Counted from the stretch's first letter, positions 54,542 to 63,263 are shown. The stretch: DNA of 64,000 bases from Opitutaceae bacterium (GCA_027482185.1 JAIXWF010000003.1:186001-250000); one strand, 5' to 3'. Notes: generated by a model not told the origin, from the sequence alone. A program made the numbers and translations.

Positions 54542-54784
54542 TCACCAAAGTCGTTTGCCAGCGAAAGCGTGACCGGAGCCCGATTTCAGGTAGTTCTCGA
54601 ATGCGAGTGCTTGGGGCTTGGACGAAAAGGCAAGATAGGTGCGCAACTGCCACGGCCGAAACGGTGCCGTGCTGACATTTTTCCCCGTGTTGTGGTCGGC
54701 TAGGCGCTGCCGCAGGTCTCCAGTGGAGCCGACATAGCGCTTGCCCGGAGACGATTTGCTTTCGATCAGGTAAACGTAGTGCAT
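54542..54784 (-). CDS. GIY-YIG domain protein
   Basis: 80 aa, the typical length of single-domain UPF0213/GIY-YIG proteins. 'MHYVYLIESKSSPGKRYVGSTGDLRQRLADHNTGKNVST' holds the GIY-YIG equivalents (VYLIES, RYVGST), the catalytic Arg (LRQRLADH), and 'FENYLKSGSGHAFAGKR' carries the family Glu and the C-terminal 'G-x-A-x-x-KR'. It probably acts on DNA or RNA as a nicking or repair endonuclease; targets are unknown. It sits beside a tRNA gene. Confidence 0.85.
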   Translation of the reverse strand: MHYVYLIESKSSPGKRYVGSTGDLRQRLADHNTGKNVSTAPFRPWQLRTYLAFSSKPQALAFENYLKSGSGHAFAGKRLW

Positions 54785-54928
54785 ACAAAATACGTGCCCT
54801 GAGGTTTTCCCTGCCCTGCTTCGCCCAAGCTACGCAGGGCATCCTTCGCCACCGACGCCCGGTGCGCGAGCGGAAATCGGCCGTATCGAAAAAATGGCCG
54901 CGCCATCCGAAGCTCCCAGAGCGAAGGA

Positions 54929-55018
<90 letters not shown>

Positions 55019-55097
55019 GGCGCAGGACGCGAAAACGTAGGTCCCGAATCCCAAAACGGAAGCCGAAAATCGCCGCGCCGCGGTTTGCCGTCCTCCC

Positions 55098-55523
55098 TCA
55101 GACGTTGTCGTCCTCGCCCGCGTGGCCCGTGCCGCCGTTGGCCGGCAGATGGTGCGGCAGGAAAACGTAGTAGTTCATCAGCCACCAGCTGCGCGACGAA
55201 CGGTACAGCAGCGCCGGCACCACGATCGAACCGATGCCCGCGATCACGATCGCCGGCGTGACGCCGATGACCTTCTGCCACGCCAGCAGCATCACCGGCA
55301 CGAGAAACGTCACGATCGTCACGCCGTAGTTGAGCGACATCGAGCCGAGGAAGAAGCCTTCGTCGTTCTTGCGCTCGAACTTCAGGCCGCAGTCGCGGCA
55401 TTCCGCGTTGAGGCGGAACAGCGAACCTTCCTTGAACAGGGTGCGCGCGCCGCAGTTGGGGCAGCAATTGCTCAGCCCCCGGGCAACGATCTGGCCGCGG
55501 GTCACGGTAAACGGGGAGGACAC
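55098..55523 (-). CDS. DUF983 family membrane protein
   Basis: About 141 aa from the GTG at 55523; the frame extends to 55604, but that stretch overlaps the tsf terminator and has a basic non-conserved translation. A GTG at 55505 (VTRGQIVARGL) is an alternative. The zinc-ribbon CCPNCGARTLFKEG … ECRDCGLKFERKNDEGFFLG is followed by two transmembrane segments, exactly the DUF983 layout. Function unknown; the family is widespread in Alphaproteobacteria, Bacteroidetes and Verrucomicrobiota and often near cytochrome oxidase genes. Confidence 0.82.
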   Translation of the reverse strand: MSSPFTVTRGQIVARGLSNCCPNCGARTLFKEGSLFRLNAECRDCGLKFERKNDEGFFLGSMSLNYGVTIVTFLVPVMLLAWQKVIGVTPAIVIAGIGSIVVPALLYRSSRSWWLMNYYVFLPHHLPANGGTGHAGEDDNV

Positions 55524-55596
55524 GGATGAAGGAATGACGGCCGACGCGGAAACGCGAGGACGACGCGGCCGAGGCAAACGGAAACCCGCGCCGGGC

Positions 55597-55632
55597 GAAA
55601 ACAAAAAGGCGCGCCGCGGAAACGGCGCGCCT
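55597..55632 (-). terminator. Rho-independent terminator of the rpsB-tsf operon
   Basis: On the minus strand a 9-bp stem AGGCGCGCC/GGCGCGCCT (55632-55607, loop GTTTCCGC) is followed by TTTTTGTTTT. It lies 25 bp downstream of the tsf stop and is the clearest terminator in the window. Confidence 0.88.
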
Positions 55633-55656
55633 CGAAAGTTCGGCTGCGAACGCGGC

Positions 55657-56250
55657 TCAGGAGCCGAGCTGATAGCGGATGAAGCGGCGGACCTGGATGT
55701 TCTCGCCGGTCTTCGCGATACGCTCGGTGAGAATTTCCTTCACGGTCTTCTCGGGGAGCTTCACGAAGGGCTGGTCGATGAGGCACACCGTGGAGTAGTA
55801 CTTCTCGAGTTTGCCCTCGACGATCTTCTGCACGGCCGCCGGCGGCTTGCCGGTGACCTGGGCGGCGGCGATGTCGCGCTCCTTCTGCAGATCGGCTTCC
55901 GGAACTTCCTCGCGGGTCACGTACAGCGGGCTCGCGGCCGCGATCTGGAGGCAGAGGTCCTTCACGAAGGCGCGGAAGTCGTCGTTGCGGGCGACGAAGT
56001 CGGTCTCGCAATTGACCTCGATCAGGACGCCGACTTTGCCGCCGACGTGGATGTAGCTCTCGATCAAGCCTTCCTTGGTGGCGCGCTCCGCCTTCTTGGC
56101 GGCCGAAGCGGCGCCCTTCTTGCGGAGAATCGTGATGGCTTCCTCGACGTTGCCGTTGGCCTCGGTGAGGGCCTTCTTGCAGTCGAGCAGGCCGGCGCCG
56201 GTCTTCTCGCGAAGATCGGCCACCGCTTGCGCGGAAATGGGAGTGCTCAT
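55657..56250 (-). CDS. tsf: Elongation factor Ts
   Basis: 197 aa. The N-terminal UBA-like domain 'AQAVADLREKTGAGLLDCKKALTEANGNVEEAITILRKKG' is followed by the core 'VGVLIEVNCETDFVARNDDFRAFVKDLCLQIAAA'. It is of the short EF-Ts type (one core domain, as in Thermus) rather than the 280-aa enterobacterial form. EF-Ts recycles EF-Tu by nucleotide exchange. It lies 36 bp downstream of rpsB, in the standard order. Confidence 0.97.
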   Translation of the reverse strand: MSTPISAQAVADLREKTGAGLLDCKKALTEANGNVEEAITILRKKGAASAAKKAERATKEGLIESYIHVGGKVGVLIEVNCETDFVARNDDFRAFVKDLCLQIAAASPLYVTREEVPEADLQKERDIAAAQVTGKPPAAVQKIVEGKLEKYYSTVCLIDQPFVKLPEKTVKEILTERIAKTGENIQVRRFIRYQLGS

Positions 56251-56286
56251 GGTTGGATAAAGACGCAGGGTTGGTTCGCGGCCGGA

Positions 56287-57201
56287 TTACTCGGCCTTGA
56301 CGGCCGGGCGCTTGGCGCGGACCGGCTTCTTCTTGGCGGCCGCGGCGGCGGCGCCTTCGACATCGCCCTCGACGACGGCGGCGACATCGGCGGGCAGCTC
56401 GACCTTGGCGAGGACGTCCTCGTCGGGCGCGGCGACCACGGAGGAGGCCGGAATCTCGACGCCGGCCGTCGTGCCGCGGAGATCGGCGGAGCCGCGCTGG
56501 GCCCGGCGGGTATCGCGCAGGGCGAGGCCGTTCTGGATCGCGGCCGTGACGGCCTCGACGATGATGCGGATCGACTTCACGGCGTCGTCGTTGCCCGGGA
56601 TCGGGTGCGAGACGGTGGTCGGGTCGGAATTCGTGTCGACGATGCCGACGCAGGGAATGCCGGCGCGGGCCGCCTCGGCGACGGCGATCTTGTGGTGGTT
56701 CACGTCGACGACGAACATCGCGGAGGGCAGGCCGCCCATGTCCGAGATGCCGGCGAAATTCTTCTGCATGCGGGTCATCTCGCGCTTGATCGCGGACTCT
56801 TCCTTGCGGGGCAGCTTCGAGAGCTCGCCGCTCGTCTCCATCGCCTGGTACTTCTTGAACTTGGCGACGGACTTCTTGACGGTCTCGTAATTGGTGAGGG
56901 TGCCGCCGAGCCAACGGTCGATGCACATCGGCATGTTGACCGAGGTGGCCGCCTCGCGGACGATTTCCTTCGCCTGGCGCTTGGTGCCGACGAAGAGCAC
57001 GTTGCCGCCGTTGGCGACGGTGTCCTCGAGGAAGGCGCAGGCCTTGACGAGGGCCTCGTGCGTCTTGCCGAGATCGATGATCGTCACGCCCTGGCGGTGA
57101 TCGAAGATGAACGGCTTGGAACGCGGGTTCCAGCGCTTGGTCTGGTGGCCGAAGTGGACGCCGGCGTCGAGGAGGTCTTTGGGAGTTACGCTGATGCTCA
57201 T
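56287..57201 (-). CDS. rpsB: 30S ribosomal protein uS2
   Basis: 304 aa from the ATG at 57201 (MSISVTPKDLLDAGVHFGHQTKRWNPRSKPFIF); an upstream TTG/ATG in the same frame adds only eight unconserved residues. Signature motifs 'VGTKRQAKEIVREAA', 'DRWLGGTLTNYETV', 'PSAMFVVDVNHHKIAVAEA', 'IVDTNSDPTTVSHPIPGNDDA' are complete. An Ala/Lys-rich C-terminal tail (about 60 residues beyond the core) is longer than in E. coli, as common in this phylum. Operon with tsf. Confidence 0.97.
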   Translation of the reverse strand: MSISVTPKDLLDAGVHFGHQTKRWNPRSKPFIFDHRQGVTIIDLGKTHEALVKACAFLEDTVANGGNVLFVGTKRQAKEIVREAATSVNMPMCIDRWLGGTLTNYETVKKSVAKFKKYQAMETSGELSKLPRKEESAIKREMTRMQKNFAGISDMGGLPSAMFVVDVNHHKIAVAEAARAGIPCVGIVDTNSDPTTVSHPIPGNDDAVKSIRIIVEAVTAAIQNGLALRDTRRAQRGSADLRGTTAGVEIPASSVVAAPDEDVLAKVELPADVAAVVEGDVEGAAAAAAKKKPVRAKRPAVKAE

Positions 57202-57440
57202 GTGATCTGATGTATCTGGCGACACACAGGTCGGCCGATGGGCCGCCTTGCGATCGATGGATGACGGTTGGTGGTTTTTGTTTTTGGTTATCTGACGAAA
57301 GAGTTGTCCAACACACCGGCCGCGCGCGGCGCTGGCAAGAGCGAATTCCGCGCGGAAAAACGAATTCGGCGGAAGTTTGCCAAAACCACACTTGACTTGC
57401 CCACCTCGGTTTTTACGGTCCGCTCTCTTTCCCGTCTCAC

Positions 57441-57517
57441 GGGGTGGTAGCTCAGCTGGTTAGAGCGTCTGCCTGTCACGCAGAAGGTCGCGGGTTCGAG
57501 TCCCGTCCATCCCGCCA
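57441..57517 (+). tRNA. tRNA-Asp (GTC)
   Basis: Acceptor GGGGTGG/CCATCCC with one G-T wobble, discriminator G, encoded CCA. The anticodon arm 'CTGCCTGTCACGCAG' gives GTC. T loop TTCGAGT. 77 nt. A terminator follows 5 nt later. Confidence 0.96.
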
Positions 57518-57522
57518 ATTTA

Positions 57523-57558
57523 GGCCCGTAACTCCCTGAGTTGCGGGCCTTTGTTTTT
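57523..57558 (+). terminator. Rho-independent terminator after tRNA-Asp
   Basis: GGCCCGTAACTC (57523-57534) pairs with GAGTTGCGGGCC (57538-57549), one G-U pair, followed by TTTGTTTTT (57550-57558). The last base coincides with the stop codon region of the convergent gene, so it may serve as a barrier for both. Confidence 0.87.
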
Positions 57559-58106
57559 CAAACGCGGGGCGTCAACCCGGCGAGCACCCGCTGCCACCCC
57601 TCGCACTCGCCGACGTGTCCGTGCTCGCGCAAGCCGGCGGAAATCGTCCCTAGGTTCGGCTCGACCACCCGGTGCTTCGGATCGCCGGGCAAGTCAGGGC
57701 GCACCGCTCGGGCCAACGCCCAGCAAGCCCACGCGCGCCAGCGGCGCTGGTCGCGGCGCGGTTCGTTCATGCGGTCGGCGTAGTGCTGGAAATGCACGCG
57801 CGGGTTGCCGAGGAAAACGTCCGGCGGCGTCGCGCCGATCAACCACGCCATCGCGGCGTAGGGCAGCGGGTGCTCGGCCAAGATCGGTTCTTCCCCCGTC
57901 AGATCGGCGCCGAAAGCGCGGTCCAGGCACAGCAGCGCCCGCGCGGCGAAACCCTGCCGCCACAACGCGTGGCCGTACTCGAGACAGGAAAAATAGAACT
58001 CGGGCCCGCGCGCCGCGCCGCGGTGCGCATGCAAGGTACGCCAATCGAGACCGGGCCGCGGCTCCGGCAAAAAGGGACAGGGCGGCAACGTCAGGGAGGC
58101 CGGCAT
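57558..58106 (-). CDS. Conserved protein of unknown function
   Basis: 182 aa from the ATG at 58106; the frame extends to 58358, but that part overlaps the divergent acyltransferase gene and is Arg-rich. I do not recognise a family. Visible: 'DWRTLHAHRGAARGPEFYFSCLEYGHALWRQGFAARALLCLDRAFGADL' and 'PYAAMAWLIGATPPDVFLGNPRVHFQHYADRMN', rich in Trp/His/Arg with alternating helices, suggesting a helical repeat-like soluble protein. No signal peptide. Confidence 0.65.
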   Translation of the reverse strand: MPASLTLPPCPFLPEPRPGLDWRTLHAHRGAARGPEFYFSCLEYGHALWRQGFAARALLCLDRAFGADLTGEEPILAEHPLPYAAMAWLIGATPPDVFLGNPRVHFQHYADRMNEPRRDQRRWRAWACWALARAVRPDLPGDPKHRVVEPNLGTISAGLREHGHVGECEGWQRVLAGLTPRV

Positions 58107-58116
58107 CGGGAACGGT

Positions 58117-58935
58117 GTGCTGCCCCGCCGGCGCCGGCGCGTCAACCGCCGTCGCCGGAGGTTTCGCTTGGCGCGCGGGCCGGTTTCGGCGAGAAGACCC
58201 GGCCTGAATCCGGAAAACGCGCCAACTCCCTCCCCGGCCCCGGCAGCCGCCGCCCCGACGGCGACGGTGCATGAAATCGCCGGCTGGCGCCGCGTGCTGC
58301 TTTGGCCCTTCGGTCTGCTCGTGCGCCTGTGGGGCCTGAGCCTGCGCTTCGATCTCACGCCGGCGGATTGGGCCGCCTACCGGAAGTGCGATGTGCCCGT
58401 GGCGATGGTCCTGTGGCACAACCGCCTTTTTCTCGCCGCGGAGATCGTGCGGCGTTTCCGCGCGGGCCGGATTCCCTACGCGTTGGTGAGCGCCAGCCAG
58501 GATGGCGCGTGGCTCAGCGCGTTTTTTTCCCTCGCCGGCCTGAAGACGGTCCGCGGCTCGAGCAGCCGCCTCGGACGCGAGGCCGCGACGGCGCTCGTGG
58601 ACACGCTCCGGGCCGGGCACGACATCGGCATCACGCCGGACGGACCGCGCGGTCCCCGCTACGAAGTGAAACCGGGCAGCGTGATTGTCGCCCGGCGGAC
58701 GCGCGCCCCGCTGCTGCTGATCGGCGGCGAATTCGAAGCCGCGTGGCAACTGCGCAGCTGGGACCGTTTCTGCGTGCCGCAGCCGTTTTCGCGCGTGCGC
58801 ATGCGCTGCGAGGTCGTGCTGCCGGACCAACTCGCGGACCGGGATGCGGCCGTTGCGCTGCTGCAGGCCCGGCTCGCCGCGCTGAATCCGGACCGCCCCG
58901 GGACCGACGGAACGGCTCCGGGACGGGTGATTTGA
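58117..58935 (+). CDS. DUF374 lysophospholipid acyltransferase family protein
   Basis: 272 aa from the GTG at 58117; residues 1-48 are Arg/Pro/Ala-rich and unconserved, so the GTG at 58267 (VHEIAGWRR…) is a likely better start. Family motifs: 'VAMVLWHNRLFLA', 'ALVSASQDGAWLSAFFSLAGLKTVRGSSSRLG', 'GITPDGPRGPRYEVKPGSV'. DUF374 proteins are acyltransferases related to LpxL-type or glycerolipid enzymes at the inner membrane; the exact acceptor is not established. It overlaps nothing and is divergent from the 57558-58106 gene. Confidence 0.83.
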   Translation: MLPRRRRRVNRRRRRFRLARGPVSARRPGLNPENAPTPSPAPAAAAPTATVHEIAGWRRVLLWPFGLLVRLWGLSLRFDLTPADWAAYRKCDVPVAMVLWHNRLFLAAEIVRRFRAGRIPYALVSASQDGAWLSAFFSLAGLKTVRGSSSRLGREAATALVDTLRAGHDIGITPDGPRGPRYEVKPGSVIVARRTRAPLLLIGGEFEAAWQLRSWDRFCVPQPFSRVRMRCEVVLPDQLADRDAAVALLQARLAALNPDRPGTDGTAPGRVI

Positions 58936-58941
58936 CGGCGC

Positions 58942-59418
58942 TCAGAATTCCGGGACCAGCGTGACGCTGGCGCCGGAAGCGACGGTGTAATCCGGGCCGG
59001 TGTTCCAGCTCAGATCGTTGACGAGAAACTTGAAGATCACCGGCTGCGCGGATTCGCCGAGCGACACCTGCCACAGGTCTTTCTCGACGTTGGCCATGAG
59101 CTGACCCTGGTCCCAGCTGAGACCGGCGCCTTCGCCGCGGATGTAAAGAGAGTTGCCGAAACCGATATCGATCCGGGCGGAAATGGTTGTGACGACCGGC
59201 TTGGGCGCGACCGGCTTCACAGCCGGAACCGCGGGAGCCGGGGCGGCGACCGGAGCCGCAGCCTTTGTTTTCACGGCCGGCGCGGCTTTGGGCGCGGGCG
59301 CGGCCTTCTTGGCCTTCGGTGCGGGCGCCGGCGTGGGTTTCGCGGCGGCCTTGACGGTCTTGGTCGCAGGGGCGGGCGACTTGGCGGACTTGGCGGAGGA
59401 CTTCTTGGATGCAGTCAT
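58942..59418 (-). CDS. Lys/Ala/Pro-rich protein with C-terminal CBM20/48-like beta domain
   Basis: 158 aa. Residues 1-77 are low-complexity Lys/Ala/Pro (TKTVKAAAKPTPAPAPKAKKAAPAPK), like bacterial histone H1-type tails. Residues 78-158 (ISARIDIGFGNSLYIRGEGAGLSWDQGQLMANVEKDLWQVSLGESAQPVIFKFLVNDLSWNTGPDYTVASG) have the starch-binding-like fold pattern 'SLYIRG-GAGLSWDQG…F KFL-ND-W'. Function unknown; I would look for nucleic acid or glycan binding. The combination is common in Opitutae as a hypothetical protein. Confidence 0.72.
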   Translation of the reverse strand: MTASKKSSAKSAKSPAPATKTVKAAAKPTPAPAPKAKKAAPAPKAAPAVKTKAAAPVAAPAPAVPAVKPVAPKPVVTTISARIDIGFGNSLYIRGEGAGLSWDQGQLMANVEKDLWQVSLGESAQPVIFKFLVNDLSWNTGPDYTVASGASVTLVPEF

Positions 59419-59631
59419 GATGGTTTGGAAGGAGTGTACGAACCCCGTTGATCGCCTCCGGTTCTAGCAAAAGGGGGGCCAACGCACCAGAGGGTACTTC
59501 GACTTTTTTCCCGTTCGTCACGCGCCGGCCAGGGCCGCGGGACCGTTTTTTCCCGACGTGGCCTTGGGCCAACGGGTTTCAAAGCGCTGCGGCCCCGAAA
59601 CCACCCGCGCCGAAGTTCGGATCACGGAAGT

Positions 59632-59707
59632 TGGTGGACCGGATCGGGATCAAACCGACGACCTCGTCGTTGCGAACGACGCGCTCTATCAACTGAGCTA
59701 CCGGCCC
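59632..59707 (-). tRNA. tRNA-Ala (CGC)
   Basis: Acceptor GGGCCGG/CCGGTCC, discriminator A, encoded CCA (59634-59632). The anticodon arm 'CGTCGTTCGCAACGACG' has loop TTCGCAA, so anticodon CGC (reads GCG, Ala). T loop TTTGATC. 76 nt. Confidence 0.92.
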
Positions 59708-59814
59708 GTGAGGGAGGTGAGGTTTTGGGAAAACGCGGTGCGCAAGTAAACACCTATTTTCGGGCCGCCGAATTCGGAGCCGAATCGGTCCCGTCGCGCG
59801 CCGCCGCCGGCCGC

Positions 59815-60825
59815 TCAGGACCCGTTTTCGCCGACGTGCCGGGCGAAGATCATCTTTCCGCCCGCGGTCGGCAGGACGCTGATGATCTCGGCCTGCACGC
59901 GGCGACCGATGAAGGGGCGGGCGCCGTTGACGACGACCATGGAGCCGTCCTCGAGATAGCCGACGGCCTGGCCTTCCTCTTTGCCGGGTTTCATGAGCTC
60001 AACCTCGAGGTGCTCGCCGAGCATGAGCTCGGGCCGGAGGGATTTCGCGAGGGAGTTGAGGTTGAGCCACGGCACGCCGTGGAATTCCGCCATCTTCGCA
60101 AGGTTGTAGTCCGTGGTGAGCAGCTTGGCGCGCATCGACTGGGCCAAGAAGACGAGCTTCGCGTCGACGTCCTCGCGCTTCAGCACCTCGCTCTCGGTGA
60201 TGCGGATGTCGAGGTTCTTGATCTTGCGCAATTCGTTCAGCACCTCGAGGCCGCGGCGGCCGCGCGCCTGCTTGTGCGGGTCGGGCGAGTCGGCGACGTT
60301 GCGGAGTTCGTTCAGCACGAAACGCGGGATCACGAGCGCGGCGGTGAGGAATCCCGTCTCGCACACGCGGGCCACGCGTCCGTCGATCAGGACGCTGGTG
60401 TCGACGACGACAAGCGGCACATCGACCTCGTGCGGTACGAACCGCACGTACGGAATGATCAGGTTGAACTCGTCCTTGCCGCGCAGCGCGATGACGGTCG
60501 CGAGATAGGGGCACAGGATGAAGAGGCCGACGCGGACCAGATAGATCGTGGCTTCCTCGCCGCGTTCGAGCAGCGGCGAAGAGCCGACCATGTAGGCGAT
60601 GAGCGAACCGACGCCGATGCCGAACGTCACGGCGGACAGCCCGCGCAGCGAGAAACCCTTCAGCATCATGTCGACCAGCACAACCAGCACGCCGATCGAG
60701 AGGCCGATGAAAAGCGCCCAGCCGCGGTTCTGTTCGCCCGCCAGGATCGTGTAGGAGACGAGCCAGCCGGCCGCCGCGCACAGCGCGACGAAGACCAGCC
60801 GGATCGGCAGAAGGGTTTTGTCCAT
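59815..60825 (-). CDS. PIN-TRAM domain integral membrane protein (YacL-like)
   Basis: 336 aa. Four N-terminal transmembrane helices (about 8-130) are followed by a PIN domain: 'VVVDTSVLIDGRVARVCETGFL', 'FVLNELRNVADS', 'RGRRGLEVLNEL', 'DVDAKLVFLAQSMRAKLLTTDYNLAKMAEF' (four acidic ligands present). A C-terminal TRAM domain follows (KEEGQAVGYLEDGSMVVVNGARPFIGRRVQAEI). The same layout defines YacL/PIN-TRAM proteins; it is probably a membrane-anchored RNase. A 41-aa TM protein gene lies just upstream on the same strand. Confidence 0.9.
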   Translation of the reverse strand: MDKTLLPIRLVFVALCAAAGWLVSYTILAGEQNRGWALFIGLSIGVLVVLVDMMLKGFSLRGLSAVTFGIGVGSLIAYMVGSSPLLERGEEATIYLVRVGLFILCPYLATVIALRGKDEFNLIIPYVRFVPHEVDVPLVVVDTSVLIDGRVARVCETGFLTAALVIPRFVLNELRNVADSPDPHKQARGRRGLEVLNELRKIKNLDIRITESEVLKREDVDAKLVFLAQSMRAKLLTTDYNLAKMAEFHGVPWLNLNSLAKSLRPELMLGEHLEVELMKPGKEEGQAVGYLEDGSMVVVNGARPFIGRRVQAEIISVLPTAGGKMIFARHVGENGS

Positions 60826-60843
60826 GGGGAGGGGAAAGGACGC

Positions 60844-60969
60844 TCAGCGCGCGCCGAACGTCTGCACCACAAGAATCACCGCGGGGATCCCGACCATCAG
60901 CCCGGTCAGCAAGTAAAGCAGCTGCTGCACGCGGCGGGCTTTTAGCTTTTCAGCATCAGTCGGTTCCAT
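60844..60969 (-). CDS. Small single-span membrane protein (41 aa)
   Basis: From the ATG at 60969: 'MEPTDAEKLKARRVQQLLYLLTGLMVGIPAVILVVQTFGAR'-type layout, a charged N-terminus then one transmembrane helix. It lies 18 bp upstream of the YacL-like gene in the same direction, probably co-transcribed. No family is recognised; the coding call rests on composition, the hydrophobic helix and the tight spacing. Confidence 0.6.
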   Translation of the reverse strand: MEPTDAEKLKARRVQQLLYLLTGLMVGIPAVILVVQTFGAR

Positions 60970-60999
60970 TCTGGTGCAGCGCACCAAAGGCCCCGGACC

Positions 61000-61416
61000 A
61001 TGACAACGCAATACTGGCTCGTGAAATCGGAACCGGAGGCCTACGCCTATTCGGACCTGCTGCGCGACGGCCGCACCGCCTGGACCGGGGTGAGAAACTA
61101 CGCCGCGCGCCTGCACCTGCGCGCCATGCGCCCGAAGGACCGCGTGCTCTTCTACGAGAGCGTCACGACCAAAGCCGTGGTCGGCGTCGCCGAGGTGACG
61201 AAGGGCGAATTTCCCGACGCGACCGCACCCGCCGACGAAGGCTGGATCGCGGTCGAACTGAAGGCCGTCGCTCCCCTGCCCCGGCCCGTGGCACTCGCCG
61301 CGATCAAGGCCGAGCCCGCGCTGCAAAAGATCGCGCTCCTGCGCCAAAGCCGGCTCTCGGTGATGCCGCTGGCCAAGGCGGAATTCGACCGGCTGGTGAA
61401 GCTCGGCGGCGGTTGA
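61000..61416 (+). CDS. EVE domain protein
   Basis: 138 aa. 'YWLVKSEPEAYAYSDLLRDGRTAWTGVRNYAARLHLRAMRPKDRVLFYES' and 'VVGVAEVTKGEFPDATAP' are the family core. EVE domains fold like PUA/YTH and are thought to bind modified bases in DNA or RNA. The protein is the single-domain form related to thymocyte nuclear protein 1. Divergent from the small membrane protein gene (30-bp gap). Confidence 0.93.
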   Translation: MTTQYWLVKSEPEAYAYSDLLRDGRTAWTGVRNYAARLHLRAMRPKDRVLFYESVTTKAVVGVAEVTKGEFPDATAPADEGWIAVELKAVAPLPRPVALAAIKAEPALQKIALLRQSRLSVMPLAKAEFDRLVKLGGG

Positions 61417-61446
61417 AGCGCGCCGCCGACCGCGCCCGGCCCGCGA

Positions 61447-63174
61447 TCAGGGTCCCGGCAATTCGACGACGAAACGGAAGCCGATGTGGCGGGCGCGCTC
61501 GCGCCGGTTCACCGTGACGACCGGCAGCTCCCGCACTTTCGCCTCGGGTTCGAGGAAACTTCCGCCGCCGAGCGGCGCGCTGACCTGAGGGGCGTCCGGC
61601 GCCGGCTCGAGCCACTCCGCGAGATTGCCGTGCAGATCGTGGAAGCCGGCCGCGTTGGCCGGCGCCGCGCCCGCCTCCTGGCTGCGGTTGTCGGCGTTGG
61701 CCTGCGTCCACACGGAAGCCGGCGCGACTGCGGCGGCCGCCTTGAACTCGAGCTCGCGCGGCAGCCGCACCTTCGTGCCGAGGGCCCAGCCGAGCCGCTC
61801 GCAGAATTCCTGCGCCTCGGCCCAGCCGACCGAGTCCACGGGCAGGCGGCGGCCTTCGTGCCGGCTCGGATTGCTGTTCATCACCCGGAGGAAAAATTCC
61901 TGGGGCACCTCGGTTTTCAGCATCAGCCGCTGCGGAAACCCGGGAATCGGCGCGACGCGCGCGTAGACGAAGCCCTGCAGGGCGGCGAGATCGCCGCGGC
62001 GGACCGCCAGGAACTCGAGGCGCTTTTGCAGCCGCGGATCCGCGAGCGTGCTGCGGGGATACGCGCCGGCCGTTTTGCGCAGCAACTCCATCGCCTCGGC
62101 GATGCGTTCCGCGGCGGGCGCGGGCTGCCGGAGCTGCAACCGGAGCGCGATTTCGCGCTCGAGGGCCGCGAGGGCCGTCCAGCCGGCGGCGGACAGCGCG
62201 GTCTCCCGTTTGACCAGCAGAAGCTCGATGCGGTCCGGTGTCGCGTATCGGCTGCGCGGGTACGCGGAGTTGAGTTTGCGCTGCAGTTCCATCGCCTGGG
62301 TGTACGCGGCGGCGGCCGGCTCGGCCCGGCCGGCGGCGGCGTCCGCATCCGCGGCCGCCTCCTTCGCCTTCATTTCCTGCACGAGGTCGGCGGCCCGCAG
62401 GGTCTCGAGCTCGCCGTCGATCCGCTCCAGCAGCGCCGTGTCGGCGGACCGCCCGCCGGAGTGTTTCTGGTTTATCTCGGCCTGCAGCATCCGCGCCTTG
62501 CGGAAGGCCAGGGTCGCCTCGCCCTGGCGGCCGGCGGCCGCGGCCGCGGCGCCGTCGGCCATCGCCGCGGCGACCGCCGCGCGCAACGGCTCCGCGGAGG
62601 TCAGCGCGACCGCCGCCGCGAGCCGGATTTCCCGGTTCATGTTCTTGAGGTCGGACGTCGGGGCCTGGGAATTCGCCTCGCGCTGCCACTGCAGCGCGTC
62701 GCGCAGCTTGGCCGCCGCGGCCGCCGATTCGCCGCGCGCCTCCGCCGCCTTGGCCTCCGCCTCGAGGTCGGCGCTTTTCTTGGCCGCGGCCCGCGAACGC
62801 AGCGCCGACCGCGCCGCTTCCCACTGGCCGAGCCGCACCGCCTCGCCGGCGCCGAGCCGCGGTTCGAGGCGCAGCAGCTCCTGCTGGGCGGCGATCAGCT
62901 TGCCGAGCAGCGGCTCGACCCGATCCTCGCCGGCCTGCGCCGCCAGCGCCTGCCGGTATTCGTCCTCGAGCCGGGCGACTTCGCCGGCTTTGGCCTGCGC
63001 AGCCGGGCCGATCTGCCGCGCCGAGCCGGCCGTGACCGGTCCGGGGCCGCTGCGCCCATACTGCCACCAGAGCGCCCACCCGGCGGTGAGCAGAACGATC
63101 GCCGCGGCGATCGCGGGGCCCCGGTAACGCTTCGCATCTTCGAGGCGTTCGCGCCAAGTGGGCCGGTATGACAT
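61447..63174 (-). CDS. Membrane-anchored coiled-coil protein with FGE-fold C-terminal domain lacking catalytic Cys
   Basis: 575 aa from the ATG at 63174 (MSYRPTWRERLEDAKRYRG); one transmembrane helix at about 21-38. Residues 60-370 are Ala/Glu/Arg-rich predicted coiled coil. The C-terminal about 200 residues form an FGE-sulfatase/SUMF1 fold ('LPVDSVGWAEAQEFCERLGWALGTKVRLPRELEFKAA', 'NAAGFHDLHGNLAEWL', 'HIGFRFVVEL'). The motif that normally carries the active Cys pair is 'VVTVNRRERARHIGFR', without Cys, so it is a structural or binding variant and not an activator of the sulfatase at 23181-24731. Confidence 0.83.
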   Translation of the reverse strand: MSYRPTWRERLEDAKRYRGPAIAAAIVLLTAGWALWWQYGRSGPGPVTAGSARQIGPAAQAKAGEVARLEDEYRQALAAQAGEDRVEPLLGKLIAAQQELLRLEPRLGAGEAVRLGQWEAARSALRSRAAAKKSADLEAEAKAAEARGESAAAAAKLRDALQWQREANSQAPTSDLKNMNREIRLAAAVALTSAEPLRAAVAAAMADGAAAAAAGRQGEATLAFRKARMLQAEINQKHSGGRSADTALLERIDGELETLRAADLVQEMKAKEAAADADAAAGRAEPAAAAYTQAMELQRKLNSAYPRSRYATPDRIELLLVKRETALSAAGWTALAALEREIALRLQLRQPAPAAERIAEAMELLRKTAGAYPRSTLADPRLQKRLEFLAVRRGDLAALQGFVYARVAPIPGFPQRLMLKTEVPQEFFLRVMNSNPSRHEGRRLPVDSVGWAEAQEFCERLGWALGTKVRLPRELEFKAAAAVAPASVWTQANADNRSQEAGAAPANAAGFHDLHGNLAEWLEPAPDAPQVSAPLGGGSFLEPEAKVRELPVVTVNRRERARHIGFRFVVELPGP

Positions 63175-63263
63175 GGGTGCACCCAATCGGCTCCGGCCGG
63201 CCACGCAAGCGCGCAGCACCTCCCCGCTCGACAGTCCGCGCCGATTTTGCGTGGTAGCCCGGC

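Noticed and set aside
57288-57518. Minus-strand 76-aa frame over tRNA-Asp ('GLEPATFCVTGRRSNQ…')
   Set aside because: A well-known artefact produced by translating the antisense of a tRNA.
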